Assembly (NCBI GenBank): GCA_947632155.1
Contig: CANROF010000003.1
Coordinates: 1-64,000, forward strand
DNA: 64,000 nucleotides
From: an uncultured Oscillospiraceae bacterium
GTDB taxonomy: Bacteria > Bacillota > Clostridia > Oscillospirales > Oscillospiraceae
Direction: 5' to 3'
The translations under genes were made by a program, and so were the position numbers. The notes beneath the pieces are model-generated. The model was not told the origin of the DNA, ran no database searches, and saw only the letters and a program-made list of their open reading frames with translations. Positions 25,093-36,220 of the stretch are shown here, in pieces (the stretch's first letter is position 1; each line of letters starts with the position of its first letter).

Positions 25093-27428
25093 GGGCCTTT
25101 TTTGCCGCGCTCTATAAGGACATGAAGCTCTTCCTGTCCGGGGCGGGGCTGCTGGCCGTGCTCCTGCCGGCGCTGCTGCTCCCGGCGCTCAGCGCCGGGA
25201 CGGAGGACCTGAGCGCCGCCTCCTTCGTCAGGAGCTTTCCCATCGCCGTCCGGGATGAGGACGGGACGCTCATGTCCCGGACGCTGGTCATGCAGCTTCG
25301 GAGCGTGGAGCTTTTTTCCGAGGTCCGCGTTTTGGAGCCCGGCGTCACCGACGCCCAGGCCCTCTCCGACGGCGCCGCGGCGGTGGCCACCATACCCAAG
25401 GACTTTTTTTACGACGTTTACGACATGTCGGACTGCCCGGTGGACGTCACGCTGAACTCCGACCGGCCCCTGGACAGCGCCATATTCCGGGCGGTCTTTA
25501 CCTCCGTCATGGGCATCATCCGGGCAAACCACGCCTCCGCCCTGGCCGTTTACACGCTGGCCTACGGGGAGCTGGACGGGGAGGCCCTGGCCGCCATGCG
25601 GGCCTCCGCCGGGGACAGGACCGCCCTGGACGCCCTGGGGCGGCAGAACGTATTCACCGGCCTTGCCGGCGCTCCGGACGTCGCTGGGGCGCTGACGCGG
25701 CGGCTGGCCGCCTGTGTGCTGGGCGTGCTGGCGCTCTTTTTCGCCATGGGCTCCGCCAGGGCCACACCGGAGGAGCGAAGGTTGGGCGTGGCGCCCAGAC
25801 TGCGCGCCATGGGCCTCGGGGCGGGGGGACTTGCCGCCTCGAAGCTCGCGGCGTCCTACATCCTCTCCGTCCCGGCGGTGCTGGCCTGCGCGGCGCTGTC
25901 GGGGACGCCGGCGGGCTTCGCCCTGGGGCTCTACGGGCTTTTGCTGTTCGGGGGCTTCGGGCTCATGTCCCTCATCGCCTCCGCCGCGGGCTCGCCGGAG
26001 AGCGCCCAGAGGTGGGGGAACATCCTCATTTTGCTCTCCCTGGCCCTGGGCGGGACGCTTTGGCCCCAGTCGGCGCTGCCGGCGCTTTTGAGGCCCGCGA
26101 AATATCTTGCCATGCCGTACTACGCCTCCCTGGCCCTGGAGTGCCGGAACGCCGGGCTTGGGGTAGGGGAGGCCCTCCGGCTTTTGTGGCCCGCCGCGGC
26201 CATGGGGGCCGCCGGACTTGCGCTCTCGGGGCTCTTCTCCCGGGCGGAGCGCCGGGCAAGGGCCATGACCGGGGCAAAGGCCGGCCCGGAGCCCCCGTCA
26301 GGGGCGTCCACGGGCTTTTTCCGAAGGCTTTTGGCCCTGACGCCGCTGCGCCTCAGGGCTCTGGCCGGGGGCTTCCCGGCCCTGGCGGTCACCGTGGCCG
26401 CGGCGTTCCTGTGCGGGCTTGCGGCCTTCGGACTGTCAGGCGGCGGCGCGGAGACGCTGCGCCTGGCGGTGCTGGACCTGGACGGCACCCGGCGTTCCCG
26501 GGAGCTCACCGGGAGCCTGGCGGACATCCCCGGGGTGGATGTCCTTACGGTGACGGAGGAGCAGGCGAGGCGCGCGCTCCTCACCGGGGAGCGGGAGGGC
26601 CTTCTCACCCTGGGCCCCGGCTACGGCGAGGCGATTGAAAACGGCGGGGAGATACCCCTTTCATACGACGCCGCGCCCTCCGCCGTCACGGCCCAGGGCG
26701 CCCGGGAGCTGGCGGCGGGGCAGGTCATGTCCCAGCTCCGCCTGGCCCGGGCGCCGGAGGATGCCCGGGAGCTCCTGGGCCGGGAGCTGACGCCGGCGGA
26801 GCGGGAGAGGCTCTCCGGGCTTTTGGAGGAATATTCCGCGTCCCTCCCGGCGCTGTACGCCATATCCTGGTCCGGCGGGCGGGGAGCGGCGGACCCCTTC
26901 GCCCCCAGTCCCATGGCCTTCGCCTGCCTTGCCGGACTCTTCACCGCGCTGACGGCGGCCTCGGCGCTGGCCTCCCGGGACGCCCGGGCGGCGCGGCGGC
27001 GCATGGCCTCGCTGCCCCGGGGGCGGGTCCTTTATGAGCTCACGGAGCTTCTGGCGCTGACGGCCCTGGCGGGCCTTGCGGAGCTGGGGGTCCTGGCGCC
27101 GGGGCTCTCCGCGGCCATAACGGGCCTGCCGGCGGTCGCCGCCTCGTCGCTGTGCTTCGCCGCGCTGGCCATACTGCTTGCGCGCCTTGGCCCGGCGGAG
27201 GGGCGGCTGGACGCCCTGGCCCCCATTTTGGCCCTCTTCATCTGCCTTTTGGGCGGGTGCTTCATGGACCTCTCGGCGCTGCCGGACACACTGGCGCGCC
27301 TGACCCTCATCTCCCCCGCCGCCCTGGCGGTGAGCGCCCGCTCCGGCTCCCTCCCACCCCTCCTCGCCCTCTTGGCCGAGTCCGCCGCCCTCACCGCCCT
27401 CGCCTCACTCCTTAGAAGGCACGGCTGA
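25089..27428 (+). CDS. Tandem-fused ABC-2 type permease
   Basis: This 779-residue protein looks like two ABC-2 permeases in one chain. Each half (about 1-390 and 395-779) begins with a membrane helix, then an extracytoplasmic domain of about 150 residues with similar opening phrases (FPIAVRDEDGTLMSRTLV and LRLAVLDLDGTRRSRELT), then several helices. The fusion would supply a pseudo-dimer from one gene. The substrate is unknown. The ATG at 25089 overlaps the ATPase stop; earlier in-frame sequence is antisense-like and was rejected. Confidence 0.85.
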   Translation: MRAFFAALYKDMKLFLSGAGLLAVLLPALLLPALSAGTEDLSAASFVRSFPIAVRDEDGTLMSRTLVMQLRSVELFSEVRVLEPGVTDAQALSDGAAAVATIPKDFFYDVYDMSDCPVDVTLNSDRPLDSAIFRAVFTSVMGIIRANHASALAVYTLAYGELDGEALAAMRASAGDRTALDALGRQNVFTGLAGAPDVAGALTRRLAACVLGVLALFFAMGSARATPEERRLGVAPRLRAMGLGAGGLAASKLAASYILSVPAVLACAALSGTPAGFALGLYGLLLFGGFGLMSLIASAAGSPESAQRWGNILILLSLALGGTLWPQSALPALLRPAKYLAMPYYASLALECRNAGLGVGEALRLLWPAAAMGAAGLALSGLFSRAERRARAMTGAKAGPEPPSGASTGFFRRLLALTPLRLRALAGGFPALAVTVAAAFLCGLAAFGLSGGGAETLRLAVLDLDGTRRSRELTGSLADIPGVDVLTVTEEQARRALLTGEREGLLTLGPGYGEAIENGGEIPLSYDAAPSAVTAQGARELAAGQVMSQLRLARAPEDARELLGRELTPAERERLSGLLEEYSASLPALYAISWSGGRGAADPFAPSPMAFACLAGLFTALTAASALASRDARAARRRMASLPRGRVLYELTELLALTALAGLAELGVLAPGLSAAITGLPAVAASSLCFAALAILLARLGPAEGRLDALAPILALFICLLGGCFMDLSALPDTLARLTLISPAALAVSARSGSLPPLLALLAESAALTALASLLRRHG

Positions 27429-27449
27429 CCGCGGCAAGGAAAAAGAAAA

Positions 27450-27497
27450 GGGGCTGTGAAAAAACACGTCGGCTGAGACGTGAATTTTCACAGCCCC
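27450..27497. terminator. Long hairpin terminator after the ABC-2 permease
   Basis: GGGGCTGTGAAAA pairs with TTTTCACAGCCCC (13 bp), with an inner CACGTC/GACGTG stem, 21 bases after the permease stop. Confidence 0.8.
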
Positions 27498-27586
27498 ACT
27501 GTCCCGGGCGTTTTTTTGAGAGCCGTTTTATTCTTCCTGCTTTTTTGGGAGAGGCTAAGAAAGTGGCGGGGTTTGGCGAATGGGGA

Positions 27587-27615
27587 TTGAAAAGTTATAC
27601 GGTTTCTGGTATTAT
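27587..27615 (+). promoter_or_regulatory. Promoter upstream of the HPt fragment and type III RM genes
   Basis: TTGAAA (27587-27592), 17 bases, extended -10 TGG-TATTAT (to 27615). Confidence 0.6.
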
Positions 27616-27671
27616 TCATACTGCCCCAGGCGAAGCCCTTTTGGGCGGCGCGGCTTGGCGGGGGCGGGATC

Positions 27672-27845
27672 ATGAAGGCGTGGGGGCTGCCGATGAAAAG
27701 GCCAATTAAAACATATCCGGACACGGACACAGGCATGACCTGCTGCGCGGAAAAGGACTGGGCGAATTGCCGAATCTTCGTCCACGCGCTGAAGTCCGCC
27801 TCCCGGTCCATCGGCGCCGACGTAAATTACGAGATGCACGAGTGA
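27672..27845 (+). pseudogene. HPt phosphotransfer domain fragment
   Basis: This 57-codon ORF (MKAWGLPMKRPIKTYPDTDT, then the HPt-like part) contains DWANCRIFVHALKSASRSIG. That is the core helix of histidine phosphotransfer domains with the phosphorylatable His in FVHALKSAS. A normal HPt domain is about 110 residues and continues after SIGA, but here the frame stops within ten residues. I read it as the remnant of a larger hybrid kinase or HPt protein. It sits between the promoter at 27587 and the type III methylase gene and may still be translated. Confidence 0.5.
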
Positions 27846-27885
27846 TGCGGTTTTCCCAAAAAGTGCTGTGAAAAGAGGGGCAAGG

Positions 27886-29553
27886 ATGACATTTTTTGAT
27901 ACGGTCCTGGAAGTGCTGAAGGGTGACGAGAGATTCTTCACCGAGGACGGCGCTTTGCTGCGCAACGCCGTTTATGAGGCCGCGATGCGGATGGACGCAA
28001 GGCTTATAAAGGCGCTTTATGAAAACGGGCAGACAAGGGAGCGCTTTTTCACCGACGTGGACGGTATCGCCGTTTTTGATAAGGTCGGGTTTGGCTGGGT
28101 CATTGAAAACCGCCAATTTCTGCCGGATTCCTATACCCGCTTCAGGAATAAGATCGGCCTTGTGAACAGCAGGGGCGATTATATAGCCGCGTCAGGCGAC
28201 GTGGCGCTGGTTTTCCCGTACAAGGATTGCGTGCTCGAGGGCGGTCAGACAAAGGAGGACCAGAAGAGGTCGGAAATTTTTTACAACGAAACCCTCGCCC
28301 CCGACGAGGTGGACAGGCTCCTTTACCCGAAGGTATTTACAGGGGCCAAAAGGTACACAAAAGAGGGCGCGCAGGAGGGCGTCACGGAATTCGGCGAGGA
28401 CGACAACCTGCTGATCAAGGGGAACAACCTGCTGGCCGTCTCCTCGCTGCTGCCAAAGTATGAGGGGAAAATCAAACTCATCTATATGGACCCCCCGTAT
28501 GATACCGGTACGGACTCGTTTTCGTATAACGACAGCTTTGACCGGAGCACATGGCTGACCTTCATGAAAAACCGGTTGACGGTCGCCAAAAGGCTCCTGT
28601 CGCCGGAGGGGGCGATCTATGTCCAGTTGGACTACCATCAGGCGCATTACGCCAAGGTGCTGATGGATGAGATATTTGGCGAGGAGAATTTTCAAAGAGA
28701 GATCATCTGGCGGATAGGGTGGCTGTCCGGGTACAAAACCGCTGATAATAATTGGATCAGAAATCATGACACAATCCTTTTTTACTCCAAGGACAGCAAG
28801 CGGTTAAAATTCATAAAGAACTATATTCCCAAGGAGGAATTCAAGAGCATCGCGGCCAGCGGCGCCCAGCGCTACCCGATAGAGGACGTCTGGAACGCCA
28901 GCGAATATGACGACCTCAACAGCATCGCCATCGTCTCTTATTCGGGAGAGACAGTCTCCAAAATGCTGGATCCCGGCGATGAGGTAAAGGGACAGAAGTC
29001 CGAAAAGCTGATCGAGCGCATCATCAAGGCCCATACAGAGGAGGGCGACGTTGTTCTGGACTTCTTTGGCGGAACGGGCACGACCGCCGCCGCCGCGTTA
29101 AAAACAAAGCGGCGGTTTATTGTTTGCGAACAACTGGACAGACATATTGATATTTCCGTCAGAAGATTGCAGAAGGTGCTGGAGGGAGAGCAGAGCGGAA
29201 TATCCAGACGGAATAATTGGCACGGCGGCGGCTCTTTCCTGTATTGCGAGCTTGCCAGACTGAACCAAAGCTATGTGGACGCCATCGAAAAAGCGGAAAC
29301 AGACGGCGAGCTGTCCGCGCTTTTAAGGGAGATCCTGAAAAGCGGGTTTATCAGTTATCGGGTGGACCCGAAGAAGATCGCGGAGAATGCGGAGGATCTC
29401 AACGCCCTTTCGACGGCGGAGAAAAAGCGTTTTCTTATGGAGGTCCTGGACAAAAATCAGCTCTATGTGAACCTGTGCGACATCGACGACGAGACATTCC
29501 GCGTTTCCGACGGGGATAAGGCGTTCACGAAAAGCTTCTACGGGGAGGTATAG
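27886..29553 (+). CDS. mod: Type III restriction-modification methyltransferase (Mod)
   Basis: This 555-residue beta-class adenine methyltransferase has the catalytic IYMDPPYDTGTDSFSYND before the SAM-binding VLDFFGGTGTTAAAAL, the order typical of Mod subunits, which also recognise the target. The recognition region lies between them (about 250-380). Residues 1-180 are the N-terminal helical part. The ATG at 27886 follows GAGGGGCAAGG; a GTG at 27868 has no site. The restriction subunit gene begins 4 bases after its stop. I see no simple-sequence tract of the phase-variable kind. Confidence 0.93.
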   Translation: MTFFDTVLEVLKGDERFFTEDGALLRNAVYEAAMRMDARLIKALYENGQTRERFFTDVDGIAVFDKVGFGWVIENRQFLPDSYTRFRNKIGLVNSRGDYIAASGDVALVFPYKDCVLEGGQTKEDQKRSEIFYNETLAPDEVDRLLYPKVFTGAKRYTKEGAQEGVTEFGEDDNLLIKGNNLLAVSSLLPKYEGKIKLIYMDPPYDTGTDSFSYNDSFDRSTWLTFMKNRLTVAKRLLSPEGAIYVQLDYHQAHYAKVLMDEIFGEENFQREIIWRIGWLSGYKTADNNWIRNHDTILFYSKDSKRLKFIKNYIPKEEFKSIAASGAQRYPIEDVWNASEYDDLNSIAIVSYSGETVSKMLDPGDEVKGQKSEKLIERIIKAHTEEGDVVLDFFGGTGTTAAAALKTKRRFIVCEQLDRHIDISVRRLQKVLEGEQSGISRRNNWHGGGSFLYCELARLNQSYVDAIEKAETDGELSALLREILKSGFISYRVDPKKIAENAEDLNALSTAEKKRFLMEVLDKNQLYVNLCDIDDETFRVSDGDKAFTKSFYGEV

Positions 29554-29557
29554 GGAT

Positions 29558-32146
29558 ATGCCTTTTCTGTACGAAAAGATAGACAGCCTGCGCGAATTCG
29601 GAAGCGTGAGAGAAATGCCGGGATACATTTCGGAAAACCTGAATCCGGCATTCGAGCTGCGCCCCTATCAGAAGGCGGCGTTTGAAAACTACATCACCTG
29701 GTTTGAAAGCAAGCAGAGGCCGCACCCGATACAAAACCTTTTCCATATGGCCACAGGCTCCGGCAAGACGCTGATCATGGCGGGGCTTATGCTCTATCTG
29801 TATAAAAAGGGGTATCGCAATTTTCTGTTCTTCGTGAACCTTTCGAATATCGTTGAAAAGACAAAGGACAATTTCCTGAACGGCAGGTCCAGCAAGTATC
29901 TTTTTGCCGACGAGATCGTCATTGACGGCGAGCGCGTGCCGGTCAAGGAGGTTTCGAATTTTCAATACAGCGACGACAGGGCCGTCAACATCCGCTTTAC
30001 GACCACGCAGGGACTGCATGCGGATATGTGGTACCCCAAGGAAAACGCGGTCACGGTAGACGATTTCAAAACGCAAAAGGTCGTCCTTATTTCCGACGAG
30101 GCCCATCACCTCAATGTGGATACGCGCAAGTTAAAGGGCGCGGAGGCCGAAAGCTACCATAGCTGGGAATCCACCGTCCGCGGCATATTCGGCGCGAACA
30201 GGGACAATGTGCTTCTGGAGTTTACGGCTACCTGCGATTTGAGCGACCCCCTGATCAAGGCCGAATACGAGAACAAAATCATTTTTGACTACCGGCTCGC
30301 CAAATTCCGGGCGGATGGGTTTTCAAAAGAGATCAAGTCGCTCCGCTGCGATATTTCCGTCATGGAAAGGGCCCTGCAGGCCATCGTCCTCAGCCAGTAC
30401 CGGATGAAGGTATTTCAGGACAACCGCCTATCGGTAAAACCGGTGGTCCTCTTTAAATCCGCGAAGATCGTTGACAGCAGGGAAAACATGCGCGCCTTTA
30501 TCAGGGCGGTATCTTCCCTTACGGGGGACGAATTGGAGCGCATATCGAAGCTGACAGACAATGAAACCATGAAAAAGGCGTGGCGCTATTTTGCGGTCAA
30601 CGGGATCTCCTTTGACCAGTTGGCGCAGGAATTGCGGGAGGAATTCGGCGCGGAACGGTGCATATCCGCAAACGACGATTCAGAGGCGGAAGCGAAACAG
30701 CTCATATTGAATTCTCTCGAGGATGCCGGCAACCCATACCGCGCGGTATTTGAGGTAAAAAAGCTTGACGAGGGCTGGGATGTCCTGAATCTCTTCGACA
30801 TCGTCCGTATGTATGAGACACGTCAGTCGGGCGGCAAAAGGATATCCTCGTCCACTATATCGGAGGCGCAGCTCATCGGGCGCGGCGCCCGGTATTTCCC
30901 GTTCGCAATTGACAGAGAGCAGGAGAAATACAAGCGCAAATACGACAGCGACGTGGACGATCCCCTGCGCATTTGCGAGGAGCTGTATTACCATTGTCAG
31001 AATGACAGCCGCTATATCGTCGAGCTCAATAACGCCTTGCGCGAGATCGGCATAGACCTTGACAGGACGGTCACAAGAAAATATGTCTTAAAAGAGGAAT
31101 TCAAGCAGGACGAGCTCTACAAGCGGGGCTATGTGTTTATGAACCGCCGCAGGCTCAAGACAAGGAGCGTTTACGGCCTGCCGCCGTCGGTACGGGAGCA
31201 TGTTTATAAATATGTCCTGGCAAGCGGGAGCTCCGGCGAAGATACCTTCTTCGGAGCGGGGAACGCGTTGACGGAAAAGGTGACCGCTTTACATACATGC
31301 AGGACGACCTTTTCCCAGATCGCCGGCATGAATTACGCCATCGTAAATAAGGCGCTCTGCAAATTCGGAGTCTTCAAATTCGACCGGCTGAAGGAGCGCT
31401 TTCCGAATTTGCGATCGACCCGCGAATTCATCGAAAGCGAGGAATATCTCGGCGGCATCCGGCTGGAGATAACCGCGCCGTATGAAAGTCCGGGCGCGGA
31501 GCTCCTGCACGCCGCCTGCGTCAGCGCCCTTTCGAAAATCGGCGAGGGCATCTCCGATACGGAGGAAGCATACGAGGGGAGCGAAGAATTCACGGCGTCT
31601 TATATACACGACGTGTTTAAGGATAAGACCTGCAATTATACCGATCCCCACGACGGCGGCGCAGGTATATCGCAAAACGACAGCAGCGTCCCCGCCGCCT
31701 TCAGGCTCGACCTTTCAAAAGAGGATTGGTTTGCCTTCGAGGATAACTACGGGACCGGCGAGGAAAAGGCGTTTGCCGCCTATTTCAAGACGTATGTTGA
31801 TACGCTGAAGAAAAAGTACGATAAGGTTTACCTCGTTCGGAACGAGAGGCAGCTTCACATTTATTCGTTTTCCGGCGGCGAACGGTTTGAGCCCGATTAT
31901 GTGCTGTTTCTGCACAGGCCCGCGAATGCCGGCTATGAGCAGATACAGGTGTTCATCGAGCCGAAGGGAACGCATCTCATCGAGAATGACAGATGGAAAG
32001 AGGAATTCCTCCTGGAGCTTGAAGAAAAGGCAATCCCCGTTGTGAGCTTCGCGGACGACAACGAATACAAGATCTGGGGCTTCCATTTCTTCAACCGCGA
32101 CGCGCGCGAAACCGAGACGGCAGAGGATTTTGGGAAATTATTATGA
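29558..32146 (+). CDS. res: Type III restriction enzyme (Res)
   Basis: This 862-residue subunit translocates on and cuts DNA together with Mod. It has a superfamily 2 helicase core with Walker A HMATGSGKTLIM, motif II SDEAHH, motif III EFTATC and motif VI QLIGRGARYFPF. The C-terminal nuclease has FEPDYVLFL and FIEPKGTH, fitting a PD-(D/E)xK site. Full length and uninterrupted, so the system looks functional. Base composition is lower than in the flanking core genes, as expected for a mobile defence locus. Confidence 0.93.
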   Translation: MPFLYEKIDSLREFGSVREMPGYISENLNPAFELRPYQKAAFENYITWFESKQRPHPIQNLFHMATGSGKTLIMAGLMLYLYKKGYRNFLFFVNLSNIVEKTKDNFLNGRSSKYLFADEIVIDGERVPVKEVSNFQYSDDRAVNIRFTTTQGLHADMWYPKENAVTVDDFKTQKVVLISDEAHHLNVDTRKLKGAEAESYHSWESTVRGIFGANRDNVLLEFTATCDLSDPLIKAEYENKIIFDYRLAKFRADGFSKEIKSLRCDISVMERALQAIVLSQYRMKVFQDNRLSVKPVVLFKSAKIVDSRENMRAFIRAVSSLTGDELERISKLTDNETMKKAWRYFAVNGISFDQLAQELREEFGAERCISANDDSEAEAKQLILNSLEDAGNPYRAVFEVKKLDEGWDVLNLFDIVRMYETRQSGGKRISSSTISEAQLIGRGARYFPFAIDREQEKYKRKYDSDVDDPLRICEELYYHCQNDSRYIVELNNALREIGIDLDRTVTRKYVLKEEFKQDELYKRGYVFMNRRRLKTRSVYGLPPSVREHVYKYVLASGSSGEDTFFGAGNALTEKVTALHTCRTTFSQIAGMNYAIVNKALCKFGVFKFDRLKERFPNLRSTREFIESEEYLGGIRLEITAPYESPGAELLHAACVSALSKIGEGISDTEEAYEGSEEFTASYIHDVFKDKTCNYTDPHDGGAGISQNDSSVPAAFRLDLSKEDWFAFEDNYGTGEEKAFAAYFKTYVDTLKKKYDKVYLVRNERQLHIYSFSGGERFEPDYVLFLHRPANAGYEQIQVFIEPKGTHLIENDRWKEEFLLELEEKAIPVVSFADDNEYKIWGFHFFNRDARETETAEDFGKLL

Positions 32147-32194
32147 AGTTATTATAATTCAGCCGCTTCGCAAGAGCGTCTGAGCGCAAAAACA

Positions 32195-32218
32195 CCCCCA
32201 GCCCGTCAAGGCTGGGGG
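32195..32218. terminator. Terminator between res and the beta-glucoside PTS gene
   Basis: A 9-bp stem (CCCCCAGCC with GGCTGGGGG) and a 6-base loop. On the minus strand it is followed by TGTTTTT, so it mainly ends bglP. It can also stop res, which converges on it. Confidence 0.85.
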
Positions 32219-32233
32219 ATTTCCAGTTTACGG

Positions 32234-34168
32234 TTATTTGCTGTAGGTGAGGGCGGTGTCGGCGCCGGCGGTGACCTTGCCGTATTTGGCGGGGGTCAGG
32301 GTGGGGACCTCGTCGCCGTTGGTGATGACCATGGGCGTCACCAGCTTATAGCCCTTTTTGGAGATGAGGTCCATGTCGAATTTGAGGAGGAGCTGGCCTT
32401 TTTTGACTTTCTCGCCCTCCTTGACCATGGGGGTGAAGCCCTCGCCGTTGAGCTCCACGGTGTCCATGCCCACGTGGATGAGCACCTCGGCGCCGTCCAG
32501 GGACGTAAGGCCGATGGCGTGGCCGGTGGAGAAGAAGGTGGTTATCTCGCCGCTGCACGGGGCGTGGACCTCGCCCACCGCGGGTTTGAAGGCCACGCCG
32601 TCGCCCAGGGCCCCGGAGGAGAAGACCTCGTCCTCCACGTCCTTGAGGGGGATCATCTCGCCGGTGATGGGAGCGGAGAGCTTGCCGGCCTCGGCGGCGG
32701 CGTCGGCGCTGTCGGGAGCGGGGGCGGCGGGAGCGGGGGCCTCAGCCTGGCCCAGCTCCTCGGGGGAGAGCTTGCCCTTCTTGGCCCAGATGCCGTAGAG
32801 GATCAGGCACGCCGCGAAGGACACGGCCATGGCGATGATGACGCCGATGATGGCGAAGATGAGGTTGGACATGGTGTAGCCCAGGGGCTCCACGTCGGCG
32901 GTGGGGATGTAGGCGGGGAGGACCAGAAGGCCGGGGGAGCCGCCGGCGAAGCGGGCGACCTTGGTGATGCCCATGAAGAGGCCGCCAACGCCGCCGCCGA
33001 TCATAGCGGCATACAGGGGGAAGCTGAATTTCAGGTTGACGCCGTAGAGGACGGGCTCGGTGATGCCCAGAACGCCGGTGAGGCCGGCGGAGAGGGCCTG
33101 CTGCTTGGTGTCACTGTTCTTGGAGCGCAGACCCACGGCAAGGCCCGCCGCGCCCTGGGCCACGTTGGAGGCCAGCATACCGGGGCCCACCACCGTGTCC
33201 CACTTGACCGTGGCGAGGTTGTTGGTGCCAATGGGGATAAGGCCGTAGTGGGTGCCCGTCATGACAAGCAGGGGGTTGGCGATACCCACGATGGTGGGCA
33301 CGATCCAGGCGGCGTGGGCGTTGAGCCAGGTGAAGAACATGTTGATGAGGTTGGATACCCATGCGCCGATGGACCCCAGCACCGCGATGGTGACGGTGCC
33401 GCCCACAAAGAGGCTCACCAGGGGCACGGAGAAGAACTTGATGGCACGGGGGGAGATCTTCTGCATGAAGTGCTCCACGTAGGACATGAACCACACGCCC
33501 AGGATGATGGGGATGACGGAGGAGGTGTAGGTGGCCTTGGTGATGGGGATGAAGCCCAGGAACTTGACCGACGCCTCGCCGCCCAGGAGCGATATAAAGG
33601 CCGGGTAGACAAGAATTCCCGCCAAGGCCATGGCCGTGCCCTCGTTGCACTTGAATTTCTTGGCGCTGGAGACAGCCAGAAGGATGGGCATGAAGTAGAA
33701 GGCCGCGTCCGACATGGCGTTCAGGATTATGTAGGTCTGCGAGGAGGAGTCCACCCACTTGAAGGCCGTCAGCAGCGCCATGACCGCCTTCAGAAGTCCG
33801 GCGCCGGTGATGGCGGGGATGATGGGCTGGAAGATACTGGCGATGCTCTCCAGGAGCTTGCTCAGGGGCGAGCGGGTGTCCTGCTTCTCGGCGTCGGGGT
33901 CGGACACCGGGGCGGAGGTGTTGAAGCCGCCCAGGGAGACGACCTCCTGATACACCATGGGCACGTCCGGGCCGATGACGATCTGGTACTGGCCGCCGGC
34001 GTTGACCACCTGGAGGACGCCCTTGGTCTTCTTCAAAACGTCCGTCTTGGCCTTGCCCACATCCTTCAGGGTGAAGCGAAGGCGCGTGGCACAGTGGACC
34101 ACGCTGTTCACATTTTCTTTTCCGCCGACATTTTCCAATATCGTGGCGGCTAACGGTTTGTAGTCCAT
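32234..34168 (-). CDS. bglP: Beta-glucoside PTS transporter EIIBCA
   Basis: This 644-residue PTS permease takes up and phosphorylates beta-glucosides. The EIIB domain (1-80) has Cys26 in VVHCATRLRF. The EIIC domain (about 105-465) has ten or so helices and the GITEPVLYG substrate motif. A proline/alanine linker (about 485-510) leads to the EIIA domain (about 515-644) with His565 in LIHVGMDTV. It lies downstream of the phospho-beta-glucosidase gene on the same strand, and ptsH and ptsI, which feed it phosphate, lie just beyond the divergent promoter. Confidence 0.94.
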   Translation of the reverse strand: MDYKPLAATILENVGGKENVNSVVHCATRLRFTLKDVGKAKTDVLKKTKGVLQVVNAGGQYQIVIGPDVPMVYQEVVSLGGFNTSAPVSDPDAEKQDTRSPLSKLLESIASIFQPIIPAITGAGLLKAVMALLTAFKWVDSSSQTYIILNAMSDAAFYFMPILLAVSSAKKFKCNEGTAMALAGILVYPAFISLLGGEASVKFLGFIPITKATYTSSVIPIILGVWFMSYVEHFMQKISPRAIKFFSVPLVSLFVGGTVTIAVLGSIGAWVSNLINMFFTWLNAHAAWIVPTIVGIANPLLVMTGTHYGLIPIGTNNLATVKWDTVVGPGMLASNVAQGAAGLAVGLRSKNSDTKQQALSAGLTGVLGITEPVLYGVNLKFSFPLYAAMIGGGVGGLFMGITKVARFAGGSPGLLVLPAYIPTADVEPLGYTMSNLIFAIIGVIIAMAVSFAACLILYGIWAKKGKLSPEELGQAEAPAPAAPAPDSADAAAEAGKLSAPITGEMIPLKDVEDEVFSSGALGDGVAFKPAVGEVHAPCSGEITTFFSTGHAIGLTSLDGAEVLIHVGMDTVELNGEGFTPMVKEGEKVKKGQLLLKFDMDLISKKGYKLVTPMVITNGDEVPTLTPAKYGKVTAGADTALTYSK

Positions 34169-34231
34169 AAATTTTCCCCCCTATACATTAAAAATATAAA
34201 TTATAATATATGAAATGGGTTTTCCCGGAGC

Positions 34232-35756
<1,525 letters not shown>

Positions 35757-35803
35757 GATGTTTTATGAAATTTTCGGATTAATTATTTCCCTCATAAAAG
35801 TGC

Positions 35804-35832
35804 TGGACATTTGATGCAATAGTTGATATAAT
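35804..35832 (+). promoter_or_regulatory. Promoter of ptsH
   Basis: TGGACA (35804-35809), 17 bases, extended -10 TGA-TATAAT (to 35832). It stands back to back with the bgl promoter. Confidence 0.8.
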
Positions 35833-35848
35833 ATTAGACGATGTGACC

Positions 35849-35886
35849 ATACCGCGCTTTTCGGCTGTCCGGACAGGCGCGGGTAT
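35849..35886 (+). promoter_or_regulatory. Hairpin in the ptsH leader
   Basis: ATACCGCGC pairs with GCGCGGGTAT (one bulge) around the 12-base palindrome CTGTCCGGACAG. It begins about ten bases after the expected transcript start. No T-run follows, so mRNA protection or a regulator site is more likely than termination. Confidence 0.45.
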
Positions 35887-35920
35887 ACATATTACTTCAT
35901 TCTAATCAGGAAGAACCGCC

Positions 35921-36181
35921 ATGAAAGAGTTTACCTACACCATCACAGATCCCCTGGGCATCCACGCCCGTCCCGCCGGCTTACTGGCCAAGGCCGCCAA
36001 AGCCTACGCCGACACCACCGTCACCGTCGCCAAGGACGGCAACGCCGTGAAAGCCAGCCAGCTCATGAAGCTCATGAGCCTGGGCGTCAAGCAGGGCAAC
36101 GTTGTCACCGTCACCGCCGAGGGCCCCCAGGAGGACGAGGCCATCGCCGCTATGGAGACGTTCTTCAAGGAGAATCTGTAA
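35921..36181 (+). CDS. ptsH: Phosphocarrier protein HPr
   Basis: This 86-residue HPr passes phosphate from enzyme I to the EIIA domains. The catalytic His15 is in PLGIHARPAG. Ser46, the target of HPr kinase in Firmicutes, is in VKASQLMKLMSLGV. This implies CcpA-type carbon control, although no HPr kinase or ccpA gene is in the window. It is the first gene of ptsHI. Confidence 0.96.
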   Translation: MKEFTYTITDPLGIHARPAGLLAKAAKAYADTTVTVAKDGNAVKASQLMKLMSLGVKQGNVVTVTAEGPQEDEAIAAMETFFKENL

Positions 36182-36196
36182 ATTTGACGAATTTTC

Positions 36197-36220
36197 GCGC
36201 CCGGTTTGCACACCGGGCGC
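36197..36220 (+). terminator. Hairpin between ptsH and ptsI
   Basis: A perfect 9-bp stem (GCGCCCGGT with ACCGGGCGC) with a 6-base loop, followed by AGTTTGGTTT. It lies 16 bases after ptsH. Partial termination or processing here would give more HPr than enzyme I. Confidence 0.6.

Noticed and set aside
27886..32146. Phase-variable type III restriction system
   Set aside because: No simple-sequence repeat tract was found in mod or just upstream; both genes are intact.
32474..34153. A 559-codon open frame on the plus strand opposite bglP
   Set aside because: Shadow frame; the minus strand encodes a full EIIBCA with all active-site residues.
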